Of a DNA stretch of 64,000 nucleotides, positions 27,130 to 34,172 are shown piece after piece. The notes beneath the pieces are model-generated. The model was not told the DNA's origin. It searched no databases and saw only the letters and a program-made list of their open reading frames with translations. Location of the stretch: NCBI RefSeq assembly GCF_051251125.1, contig NZ_JBPCZL010000009.1. One strand, given 5' to 3'. Origin of the DNA: Carnimonas bestiolae. Its GTDB lineage: Bacteria > Pseudomonadota > Gammaproteobacteria > Pseudomonadales > Halomonadaceae. The stretch's first letter is position 1. Each line of letters opens with the position of its first letter. The translations under genes and the position numbers were made by a program.

Positions 27130-27501
27130 ATGGCTTCTAAAAAGGATTTTGAAGACGTCAAACAGCAAGGCGAACGCTCTCGCCGCCAACTCGAGCAGGA
27201 TCTGCGCGAGCTGTCTGATACAGTTGAAAAGTTTCTGAAGTCCAGCGCCGAAGACTCAAGCGAACAGCTCGATGAGATTCGTGAAGAAGCCGGCTCTCGT
27301 CTGGAAAACGTCAAGGCGCGCTTGGCCAGCTATGGCGACGAATTCAAGTCACGTGTTCAGGACGGCAAGGAGTACTTGCACGAACACGGTCGCGATGCCT
27401 TCGATAGCGCTGACAGCTATGTTCGCGAGAACCCGTGGCGCAGCATTGGTATCGCTGCAGCGGTAGGCGCAGTATTCGGCCTGCTGGCAGGCCGCCGCTA
27501 A
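27130..27501 (+). CDS. yqjD: ElaB/YqjD/DUF883 family ribosome-associated inner-membrane protein
   Basis: A 123-residue DUF883 protein: a long charged coiled coil (residues ~1-95) ending in a single C-terminal anchor SIGIAAAVGAVFGLLAGRR. E. coli YqjD anchors ribosomes to the membrane in stationary phase through this tail. A strong GGAGGACAG precedes the ATG. The stop overlaps the next start in a TAATG junction, forming a three-gene operon like yqjD-yqjE-yqjK. The exact ortholog among YqjD, ElaB and YgaM cannot be told, but the operon order favours YqjD. Confidence 0.88.
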   Translation: MASKKDFEDVKQQGERSRRQLEQDLRELSDTVEKFLKSSAEDSSEQLDEIREEAGSRLENVKARLASYGDEFKSRVQDGKEYLHEHGRDAFDSADSYVRENPWRSIGIAAAVGAVFGLLAGRR

Positions 27502-27929
27502 TGCCGCAGCGCTCTGGCCCTGCCGCATCAGTGCTGGGCAGCGTACGCAAGCTATTCACATCGCTGCTGAGCGCTGGTGAAACGCGCCTGAAATTGGTCA
27601 TTGTCGAGCTTCAGGAAGAGCGTAATCGCTTCTTCTCACTGCTCATTACCGCCATGGTAGCGCTGCTAATGGCTGCCTTTGGTATTGGTATGCTGGTGCT
27701 GTGGGTGGTCGTGTATTTCTGGGATACCCACCGCTTGCTGGCAATCGGTTCAGCGGCCGGCATTCTGCTGGTGCTGGCGATTATTCTTGGCCTGCGCGTC
27801 AAGTACGTCGCGAGCCGTCCCACCCTGCTGCGCTCAACATTGGAGCATCTCGGAGAGGACCGCGAGCAGCTCGAAGACCGTGTCGAAGAACACGCGATTG
27901 GTCGTCGGCTGGAGAAGGAGGCTGACTGA
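27501..27929 (+). CDS. yqjE: YqjE-like two-helix membrane protein (phage holin superfamily fold name)
   Basis: A 142-residue protein with an amphipathic start, two strong transmembrane helices (about residues 50-75 and 80-105) and an acidic, charged tail. It fits the YqjE family, often named holin family 6 in databases although it is not phage-derived here. ATG 27501 shares its A with the upstream stop codon, indicating translational coupling. An in-frame extension upstream from 27435 runs inside yqjD and is rejected. Confidence 0.83.
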   Translation: MPQRSGPAASVLGSVRKLFTSLLSAGETRLKLVIVELQEERNRFFSLLITAMVALLMAAFGIGMLVLWVVVYFWDTHRLLAIGSAAGILLVLAIILGLRVKYVASRPTLLRSTLEHLGEDREQLEDRVEEHAIGRRLEKEAD

Positions 27930-28219
27930 TGGCAAAGCCCCCTTCTCTCAAGAGCAGACGCCGCGAGTTGGAAGAACGCATCAAGCGCGAGCGGCAGGCC
28001 ATTCAGCGAGCCGGTGACGAATGGCTTGCGGCCACCGCCTCATTTGATCGCGGTATCGGCAAGCTATCGGCACTAAAAGTGCCCGCTGCTCTGGTTGGCG
28101 GCGTGTTTGCGCTAAGGCTGATTAAAAAGCCTGGCAAACTGATCAAGGTTGCACGTAAAGGATTGGGGCTCTACACCCTGACCCGAGGCGTGCGCAAAAT
28201 GATCAAACAAGCGCGCTAG
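27929..28219 (+). CDS. YqjK-like protein
   Basis: A 96-residue basic protein: a charged N-terminal coil (SRRRELEERIKRERQAIQRA), a central hydrophobic segment (VPAALVGGVFALRLI) and a Lys/Arg-rich end. Position and composition match YqjK, the third member of the yqjDEK group; similarity is weak by eye. The ATG overlaps the yqjE stop (TGATGG). A bidirectional terminator follows immediately. Confidence 0.72.
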   Translation: MAKPPSLKSRRRELEERIKRERQAIQRAGDEWLAATASFDRGIGKLSALKVPAALVGGVFALRLIKKPGKLIKVARKGLGLYTLTRGVRKMIKQAR

Positions 28220-28233
28220 CCCTCGCACCCAGC

Positions 28234-28269
28234 AAAAAACCTCGGCAGTTCAGCTGCCGAGGTTTTTTT
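28234..28269. terminator. Bidirectional terminator between yqjK-like gene and yhiN
   Basis: CCTCGGCAG and CTGCCGAGG form a nine-base stem with a TTCAG loop, with six A before and seven T after. It can stop transcription from both converging genes. Confidence 0.92.
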
Positions 28270-28298
28270 ATGGCCGACGAAAACGCCCCACTGACGCA

Positions 28299-29543
28299 CT
28301 AGGCGACGTTGCCGCACGCCACCCCTGATGACCATGCCCACTGGAAATTATAGCCGCCCAGTTGGCCGGTAACGTCGAGCACCTCACCGATAAAATAGAG
28401 CCCCGGAACCGCGCCCACACTCATGTCTTTCGACGACACCGCACGCGTATCAATCCCTCCCAGGGTCACCTCGGCGGTACGCCATCCTTCGGTGCCCGCG
28501 GGTTTCAGGGAGAAATGATTCAAGCACTGCGCCAGCGCTGCCACTGTGTCGTTGCTCCACTGGGCGGCAGGATGCTCGCTATCGAGGCTCAAGGTACTGC
28601 TGCACCATTGCGCCAGGGCCTGAGCAAGCCGTTTGGGCAATCTTTCCCCTAGCCACTGACGCAGCAGCTTGCGCGGCTCGCTGATACGCAATTGCACTAA
28701 CGCCTGCTGCGCATCAAGGCCATCAAGCCAGTCAATGTGAAGGCTATCGCCGGGCGTCCAATGGGTGGAACTCTTCAGCATTACGGGACCGGATAGCCCA
28801 CGATGCGTGATCAGCAGCGGCTCACGATAGTAGGCGTCATTGCAACGCACCGAGACAGGCACCGAAATGCCTGCCAGTGGAGTGAAGAACTCCTTCCAGC
28901 CCGCCGTCAGCGTAAACGGCACCAGTGCCGGACGTGTCGGCAGAACCTCGAGGCCGAATTGGCGGGCCAGCTCGTAGCCGAAACCGGTTGCGCCCAGTGT
29001 TGGTATCGACAGTCCACCGGTTGCTACCACCAGCGCCTCGCAGCCAAGCGTGCCGCGACTGGTAGAGAGCGTGAAGCCCCCTTGCTCACGCGCAGCGACC
29101 GCGTTGACCGACGTCGATAGCCAAGTGGTGACACCCGCCCATTCGCACTCGGTTTCAAGCAGCGCCACCATCGGCTTGGCCGAGTCGGCGCAAAACAGTT
29201 GGCCAGGCGCTTTCTCTACATAGTCAACGGCGTGACGCTCAACCAACTCGAGAAAGTCGCGCGGCGTGTAGCGTTTTAACGCGGAGATACAGAAATGCGG
29301 ATTGGCGGAAAAATAGTGTTCCGGAGCGGCATCCATATTGGTGAAATTACAGCGCCCGCCGCCTGACATCAGTATTTTCTTGCCCGCTCGCTTAGCGTGC
29401 TCAATGACCAGCACGCGCCGCCCACGATAGCCAGCCGTCGCCGCACACATCATCCCAGCGGCCCCCGCACCAATCACGATAACGTCCCACTCACGCTGAT
29501 CAGAGGGGGTATTCAGGTTGGAGGCTAGGTGATGCTCGGTCAT
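28299..29543 (-). CDS. yhiN: YhiN/HI0933 family flavoprotein oxidoreductase
   Basis: A 414-residue FAD-binding protein of the HI0933/YhiN (BaiN/RdsA) family. The N-terminal Rossmann motif VIVIGAGAAGMMCAATAG is at about 21-38, followed by KKILMSGGGRCNFTN, a family hallmark, and the C-terminal GGYNFQWAWSSG block. The physiological substrate in proteobacteria is not settled. It converges with the yqj operon and is 163 bases from gnd on the same strand, with a terminator between them. Confidence 0.9.
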   Translation of the reverse strand: MTEHHLASNLNTPSDQREWDVIVIGAGAAGMMCAATAGYRGRRVLVIEHAKRAGKKILMSGGGRCNFTNMDAAPEHYFSANPHFCISALKRYTPRDFLELVERHAVDYVEKAPGQLFCADSAKPMVALLETECEWAGVTTWLSTSVNAVAAREQGGFTLSTSRGTLGCEALVVATGGLSIPTLGATGFGYELARQFGLEVLPTRPALVPFTLTAGWKEFFTPLAGISVPVSVRCNDAYYREPLLITHRGLSGPVMLKSSTHWTPGDSLHIDWLDGLDAQQALVQLRISEPRKLLRQWLGERLPKRLAQALAQWCSSTLSLDSEHPAAQWSNDTVAALAQCLNHFSLKPAGTEGWRTAEVTLGGIDTRAVSSKDMSVGAVPGLYFIGEVLDVTGQLGGYNFQWAWSSGVACGNVA

Positions 29544-29637
29544 GACGGCTCTACTGGCGATAAAATGTAGCCGCGATGATAGAAAATTAGCGCGACAAAG
29601 GCGAACCCCATCCCAGCATTCATCATCGCCATAACGA

Positions 29638-29672
29638 AGAAGGCCCGCTCCCGAATAGCCGGGGCGGGCCTT
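29638..29672 (-). terminator. Terminator of gnd
   Basis: GAAGGCCCGC pairs with GCGGGCCTTC around an imperfect upper stem, followed on the minus strand by TTCGTT. It lies 35 bases after the gnd stop. Confidence 0.78.
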
Positions 29673-29706
29673 CTACTGCGCTTTAGCTTAAGCGATAGCG
29701 CCGAGT

Positions 29707-30681
29707 TTACTTGGGCTCTACGTGACCACCGAACTGGTTACGCATGGCCGACAGCAGCTTTTCACCGTAGGAGTTGCCGCTGCGCGAGCGGAAACGAGTG
29801 TAGAGCGACGCGGTGAGCACGTTGGCCGGTACGGCTTCTTCGATAGCCGCCTCAATGGTCCAACGACCTTCACCGGAATCGCTCACCTGACCGGTGAATT
29901 CATCAAGATTGACGTCGTCTGCCAGTGAGATGGAAATCAGGTCGAGCAGCCAAGAAGATACGACGCTGCCACGACGCCATACCTCTGCGATATCGGCCAT
30001 GTCGAGATCGTAGCGCAGGTTGGCAGGCAGGCTGTCGAGGTTTTTGTTACGCATGATATCGAAGCCTTCGGCGTACGCTTGCATCATGCCGTACTCGATA
30101 CCGTTGTGAACCATCTTGACGAAGTGCCCAGAGCCAACCTCACCGCAGTACAGGTAGCCATTAAGCACGCGCGGATCGCGGTTTTCACGGCCAGGCGTTT
30201 TGGGGATATCGCCCTCGCCCGGTGCCAGCGTGGCGAAGATTGGATCGTGACGTTCGAAGACGTCCTTGTTGCCACCGATCATCATGCAGTAGCCGCGATC
30301 CAGACCCCATACGCCGCCGGACACACCAACGTCGAGGTAGGAAATGCCCTTCTTGGCGAAGGTTTCTGCGCGCGCCACATCATCTTTGTAGAACGCATTA
30401 CCACCCTCGATCACTGTGTCACCCTCATCAAGCAACTCTTCGAGCACCTTGATGGTGGAGTTAGTGATATCGCCCGCAGGAAGCATCAGCCAAATGGAAC
30501 GTGGTTTGGGAAGTGACTGCACCAGTTCTTCCAGCGTGGCAGCGCCCTGGGCGCCATCTTCAGTGAGCTGTTTCACGGTGTCCGGGTTAGCATCGAACAC
30601 TGTACATTCGTGACCGTGCTTCAGCAGGCGGCGAGCGATGTTGCCGCCCATTCTTCCCAGACCAACGACTCCGATTCTCAC
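29707..30681 (-). CDS. gnd: 6-phosphogluconate dehydrogenase, short (GndA/YqeC-type) form
   Basis: Oxidative decarboxylation of 6-phosphogluconate to ribulose-5-phosphate. The 324-residue protein is the short bacterial form (classical Gnd ~468). The Rossmann motif GVVGLGRMGGNIARRL is at the N-terminus, followed by the substrate block SGGVWGLDRGYCMMIGG and catalytic KMVHNGIEYGMMQAYAEG. Short forms often prefer NAD+ and occur with Entner-Doudoroff or phosphoketolase metabolism; here phosphoketolase is 5 kb away. GTG at 30681 has AGGAGAG upstream. Confidence 0.92.
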   Translation of the reverse strand: MRIGVVGLGRMGGNIARRLLKHGHECTVFDANPDTVKQLTEDGAQGAATLEELVQSLPKPRSIWLMLPAGDITNSTIKVLEELLDEGDTVIEGGNAFYKDDVARAETFAKKGISYLDVGVSGGVWGLDRGYCMMIGGNKDVFERHDPIFATLAPGEGDIPKTPGRENRDPRVLNGYLYCGEVGSGHFVKMVHNGIEYGMMQAYAEGFDIMRNKNLDSLPANLRYDLDMADIAEVWRRGSVVSSWLLDLISISLADDVNLDEFTGQVSDSGEGRWTIEAAIEEAVPANVLTASLYTRFRSRSGNSYGEKLLSAMRNQFGGHVEPK

Positions 30682-30775
30682 GACTCTCTCTCCTGATTAG
30701 CGAGGGCGCAGCGCCCGCAACCTCGGCGTGTGTGCGCAAAATTTATTTAGCCACGCATATTGTTACCGCGTGTTC

Positions 30776-30800
30776 GTAAACTTAGCAACATAGGCTATCG
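30776..30800 (+). promoter_or_regulatory. Upstream element shared by the two toxin-like genes (copy 1)
   Basis: GTAAACTTAGCAACATAGG followed by CTATC is nearly repeated upstream of the second gene at 31862-31886. It lies 178 bases before the first start codon. It may be a duplicated promoter or operator; no regulator is identified. Confidence 0.45.
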
Positions 30801-30953
30801 CAAAGTCATTGAAATTGCACAACCTGATAGAGCTGCAACCACCGTCATTGTACGTCGCTTGGGTGAAGGTTAGGCATGCGCATTTCGACTAAAGAACGGT
30901 GCACACTGCGCCGAAATCAATGCGTCACTACTTCGATAATCCAAGGAGCAATC

Positions 30954-31688
30954 ATGCGATTGTTTACTATCGCGGTGATGCTATGCATTACTGCACTCAC
31001 TTCACTGTCTACCATTGCGTCCCCCCCAGAGGTCGTCTATCGGGCCGATAATGCGCCACCGGATGTCATTGAAGCCCAAGGCGGCTTCCGACCGCGTGCG
31101 TTCAATGAACCCCTTAGCCCAATTGCTCGTAGTCCATCATTTTCACTCTATCGCCATCAAATGGGAGGAATTCTGGCACGCGATACCACTGCTTACGTCT
31201 CAACCACTCGCTCGATGCGATTTGCCCATAGCTGGCTAATGCGCGACGACGGCAATGGCTATATTTACCACATCCGGCCTACCGGCAATTTTGTTGATCT
31301 GAACGCCTCGCTAGGCGAATTTTCAATGCTTCCGCATCAGCAGGAATTTGCCGCGCTGGGCTGGATCTATTGGGGCCAGGTACGCGGCTGGCAGCAGGTC
31401 ATCAACGGTGTTCTCGGTACGTTTGTCGCGAATCCCAACTACAACGCTCGTTTCTATGACCCCGCCGTAGCAGGTGGCAGCGTACCAGAGCTGGCGGGCT
31501 TTCCGCCTAGTCACGCTGCCTGGCGCGTACCGCCTTGGAGCGAATTGGCCAGTTGCGTCACCTTTACTCGACCTACGCGCGAAACCGATGATATCCGCTG
31601 CACTCCTAAAGTACCTATCGAGGAGAGCGCTGAGCGCTATTTTGATACGCATGATTTTCGACACCTAATGATGGCGACCGATGAGTAA
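30954..31688 (+). CDS. Secreted cholera/heat-labile enterotoxin A-like ADP-ribosyltransferase, copy 1
   Basis: A 244-residue protein with a Sec signal peptide (MRLFTIAVMLCITALTSLS, cleavage near 22) and an Enterotoxin_A fold. Blocks align with CTA1: VYRADNAPPDVIEAQGG to LYRADSRPPDEIKQSGG, YVSTTRSMRFAH to YVSTSISLRSAH, EFAALG to EVSALG, and AGFPPSHAAWRVPPW to AGFPPEHRAWREEPW. Catalytic equivalents are Arg30 (R7), His68 (H44), Ser83 (S61) and Glu131 (E112); Gln129 replaces E110, giving QxE. Cys201 and Cys216 match the C187-C199 loop, with Arg206 and Arg209 inside. Only 28 residues follow, so the A2 helix is short and there is no KDEL. AAGGAG precedes ATG 30954. No B subunit is adjacent. Confidence 0.88.
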   Translation: MRLFTIAVMLCITALTSLSTIASPPEVVYRADNAPPDVIEAQGGFRPRAFNEPLSPIARSPSFSLYRHQMGGILARDTTAYVSTTRSMRFAHSWLMRDDGNGYIYHIRPTGNFVDLNASLGEFSMLPHQQEFAALGWIYWGQVRGWQQVINGVLGTFVANPNYNARFYDPAVAGGSVPELAGFPPSHAAWRVPPWSELASCVTFTRPTRETDDIRCTPKVPIEESAERYFDTHDFRHLMMATDE

Positions 31689-32022
31689 AATGACTGCCCG
31701 GCGCCCCTCGTCTCCCCCTCCCGGCAATCATCAACGGCGGAATTTCCGCTTATACCATATCAGTCACCGAATGAGCCTCACCCGTCTACCCAGCGCTTTA
31801 ACATGATTCTGAACGCGTTCATCGCAGCCTTATAGCAGCACATTCCGGCTAGGATAGGCGTGGTAAATTTAACAACATAGCTATCACGACGAGCGCGGCA
31901 GCATCTGAATGGCTTGCCGGCTTGCCAGTAACACCGCCAGGAGAATGGCAGGGCTGGCTAAAGAGAGGTTAGCGGTGACCGAAATAAACCTCCCACCATC
32001 GAGAACAAGAGGAGGACTCACC
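31689..32022. other. Spacer between the two toxin-like genes
   Basis: No gene was found in these 334 bases. They contain the second copy of the shared upstream element (31862-31886), so the second gene may have its own promoter. No terminator-like hairpin was seen after copy 1. Confidence 0.5.
31862..31886 (+). promoter_or_regulatory. Upstream element shared by the two toxin-like genes (copy 2)
   Basis: GGTAAATTTAACAACATAG followed by CTATCAC matches the element upstream of copy 1. It lies 161 bases before the start codon of the second gene, a similar spacing. Confidence 0.45.
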
Positions 32023-32760
32023 ATGCGTTTTATGATGTTCGTTAGCCTACTGCTGGCAGTTGTCGCAATGCCGCTGGCAGCGCAGGCAGTACAGCCGAAC
32101 TTGGTCTACCGCGCTGATGATGTAACGCCGGCCCAAGCCAAGGCGAACGGTGGCTTTCGCCCGCGCGCCCTGAACAATTATCCTACCCGGCAGCCACCGC
32201 CGGATCTATCGCTGTATCGACACCAAATCGGGGGGGTGGCAGAAGGAATGGATCGCGATAACTCGGGCTATGTCGCCACCACCACCTCGCTGCGCTTCGC
32301 GCATATTTGGCTGCAAGTGGATGACGGCAATGGCTATATTTACCACATCCAGCCGACCGCTAACTTCGTTGATGTAAATGCATCCCTGGGGCCATTCTCG
32401 CTGATGCCGACGCAACAGGAACATGCCGCGCTGGGGCGCATTTACTGGGAGCAAGTTAGAGGATGGCAGCAGGTTTCCGACGGTGTGTTGGGGATTTACG
32501 AAGCAAACCCCGACTATAACGCACGGCTTTACGACAACATGGTTGGCGCTGGCGCGGTGCCATCATTAGCGGGATTCCCCGATAACCATCAGGCTTGGCG
32601 TATGGAACCGTGGAGCGCCTTTGCCGATTGCACGGGGCCTTCGCGTTCCAAACGTAATGACGACGAATTGCAGTGCGTAGCAAAGGTAAAACCCAACATA
32701 GTCGGCGAGCAGTACTTTGCCCTCCATGATGTTCTTCATCGTCTTATGGCGACAGAGTAA
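32023..32760 (+). CDS. Secreted cholera/heat-labile enterotoxin A-like ADP-ribosyltransferase paralog, copy 2
   Basis: A 245-residue paralog of the preceding gene, with signal peptide MRFMMFVSLLLAVVAMPLAA and the same order of blocks: LVYRADDVTPAQAKANGGFR, LSLYRHQIGG, DVNASLGPFSLMPTQQEHAA and LAGFPDNHQAWRMEPW. Catalytic equivalents: Arg30, His67 and the QxE pair Gln131/Glu133. At the CTA Ser61 position it has Ala85 (YVATTT), which may weaken or alter activity. Cys203 and Cys218 bracket a basic loop (SRSKRN) like the nicking site of toxin A. GGAGGA lies before ATG 32023. A terminator follows at 32775. Whether it is an enzyme, a regulator of copy 1 or a divergent toxin is open. Confidence 0.87.
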   Translation: MRFMMFVSLLLAVVAMPLAAQAVQPNLVYRADDVTPAQAKANGGFRPRALNNYPTRQPPPDLSLYRHQIGGVAEGMDRDNSGYVATTTSLRFAHIWLQVDDGNGYIYHIQPTANFVDVNASLGPFSLMPTQQEHAALGRIYWEQVRGWQQVSDGVLGIYEANPDYNARLYDNMVGAGAVPSLAGFPDNHQAWRMEPWSAFADCTGPSRSKRNDDELQCVAKVKPNIVGEQYFALHDVLHRLMATE

Positions 32761-32774
32761 CCCGACTGCCCTGA

Positions 32775-32808
32775 CCACAGCGCGACGGGTGTTGCGCTGT
32801 GGCTTTTT
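32775..32808 (+). terminator. Terminator after the second toxin-like gene
   Basis: CCACAGCGC and GCGCTGTGG form a perfect nine-base stem with a GACGGGTGTT loop, followed by CTTTTT. It marks the end of the two-gene unit. Confidence 0.9.
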
Positions 32809-33973
32809 ACTGGCGCATGACGCTGATCATCTTCAGCCATACTAAAGCAGTGGCTATCGCTAGCAGCGCCTGAAGCAAAGGTTCGATCCCGGCACCCGCT
32901 ATATTCAAGGCCGCCCCGCCCACCAACGAGCCGGCAAAAATCGCGCTATTGAACACCGTGGCAAAGGCCGCCTGCGCGAAGTCTATTTGGCGCCCTGCCA
33001 TATCCGACAGGTACTTGATCAGCAGTGTAGGGGCACCGCCAAACGCCACTCCCCACAGCGCAATGCAGCCAAACACAACCACCAGATGCGAGGCCATGAA
33101 AAACAGCACTAGCCCCGCTAGCGTAAAGACGGCAAGCGCCGTACAGGTTAGCGCATTCAGCCAACGATCAACGTAGACCGTTGTTAGCCCAATGCCGATG
33201 AAGGAAGCAATCCCAAACAGCATCAGCAACGCCCCGAGATAGCCCGGGCGGCCTGCACTTTCGAGGAACGGCGCGAGATAGGTGTAGAGCACATTGTGCG
33301 CCATCACCCACAGCAGCAGCGTGGCAAGCAGCCATAGAATGCGCTTGTCGGAGAGCACCTGACGCATCGGCGACTGTTCATGCTTGGACGCTCCCGGCAC
33401 AGACGGCAGTTTCCAACTGCACCAACCAAGCGTCAGCAGTGCCAACAGCGCGGTGCTGAAGAACATCCCCTGCCAGCCCACCACATCGACCGCTGACGAT
33501 ACCAGAGGCGTACCTATCGCCAATGCCAACGGTTGTCCAATGCCCATGATCGCCAACGCACGTCCTGCTTTCGCGGCGGGAGAAATTCTTACCGCAAACC
33601 CCGCCAGTAGCCCCCAGCCAACGCCCGCCGAAACGCCCGCCAGAAAGCGCTCAACAAACAACAGCGCCACATTCTGAGTAACCGACACCGCTAAATTGGT
33701 CAGCACAAACCCGACCAGCGCTGCCAGCAGCAAGTGCTTGCGATTGAGGCGTCGCGTCACAGAGATAATCGGAATAATGGCCGTGAGCGAACCGAGCGCA
33801 TAAATCGCCACCAATTGCCCCGCCAATGCGCGCGAGATATCCAGACCGACGGCCAGTTGCGGCAGCATGCCCACCGGCATGGTTTCGGTCATGATCGCGA
33901 GAAATCCGATCAGGGTAAGCGGTAGTAGCCGCGACATTGGCAACTGCTGTTGGGTGGAAGCGCTCATGGGCAT
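32807..33973 (-). CDS. MFS exporter of the DHA1/AraJ-like group
   Basis: A 388-residue, 12-helix major facilitator protein. The first helix LLPLTLIGFLAIMTETMPVGMLPQL and the VERFLAGVSAGVGWGLLAG and VGWQGMFFSTALLALLTLGW blocks match the DHA1 sugar/drug efflux group (AraJ, YdhP, Cmr-like). The substrate is unknown. It converges with the toxin-like pair, so it is unlikely to be their exporter. The start may be ATG 33973 or ATG 33967; neither has a strong Shine-Dalgarno. Confidence 0.85.
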   Translation of the reverse strand: MPMSASTQQQLPMSRLLPLTLIGFLAIMTETMPVGMLPQLAVGLDISRALAGQLVAIYALGSLTAIIPIISVTRRLNRKHLLLAALVGFVLTNLAVSVTQNVALLFVERFLAGVSAGVGWGLLAGFAVRISPAAKAGRALAIMGIGQPLALAIGTPLVSSAVDVVGWQGMFFSTALLALLTLGWCSWKLPSVPGASKHEQSPMRQVLSDKRILWLLATLLLWVMAHNVLYTYLAPFLESAGRPGYLGALLMLFGIASFIGIGLTTVYVDRWLNALTCTALAVFTLAGLVLFFMASHLVVVFGCIALWGVAFGGAPTLLIKYLSDMAGRQIDFAQAAFATVFNSAIFAGSLVGGAALNIAGAGIEPLLQALLAIATALVWLKMISVMRQ

Positions 33974-34172
33974 AAGGGATTTCTCATTGTCACACCGTTT
34001 CTATTCATTGCTGTAAATCGACTTAACTAACGGAAGGAAGTGCGGCCACCAGCCTGCGTGCAGCGTGCATGCGACACATCGCCACCCCTTCGTAATATTG
34101 ACCTTACATTTTATATGGTTAATGCTGCGCTCACCGCCAAACACGATTGGTGGTGCGTTCAGGGAGAGTCGC

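Noticed and set aside
27501..27929. Phage holin gene as a sign of a prophage
   Set aside because: The holin family name applies to YqjE proteins; the operon context is yqjDEK-like and no phage genes are nearby.
30954..32760. Pertussis toxin-like operon
   Set aside because: The QxE motif suggested it, but the sequences align along their length with cholera/LT A, and no S2-S5 or secretion genes are present.
32807..33973. MFS gene as exporter or immunity factor for the toxin-like pair
   Set aside because: It is convergent with the pair and separated by a strong terminator; it looks like an ordinary DHA1 efflux protein, and the toxins have Sec signals.
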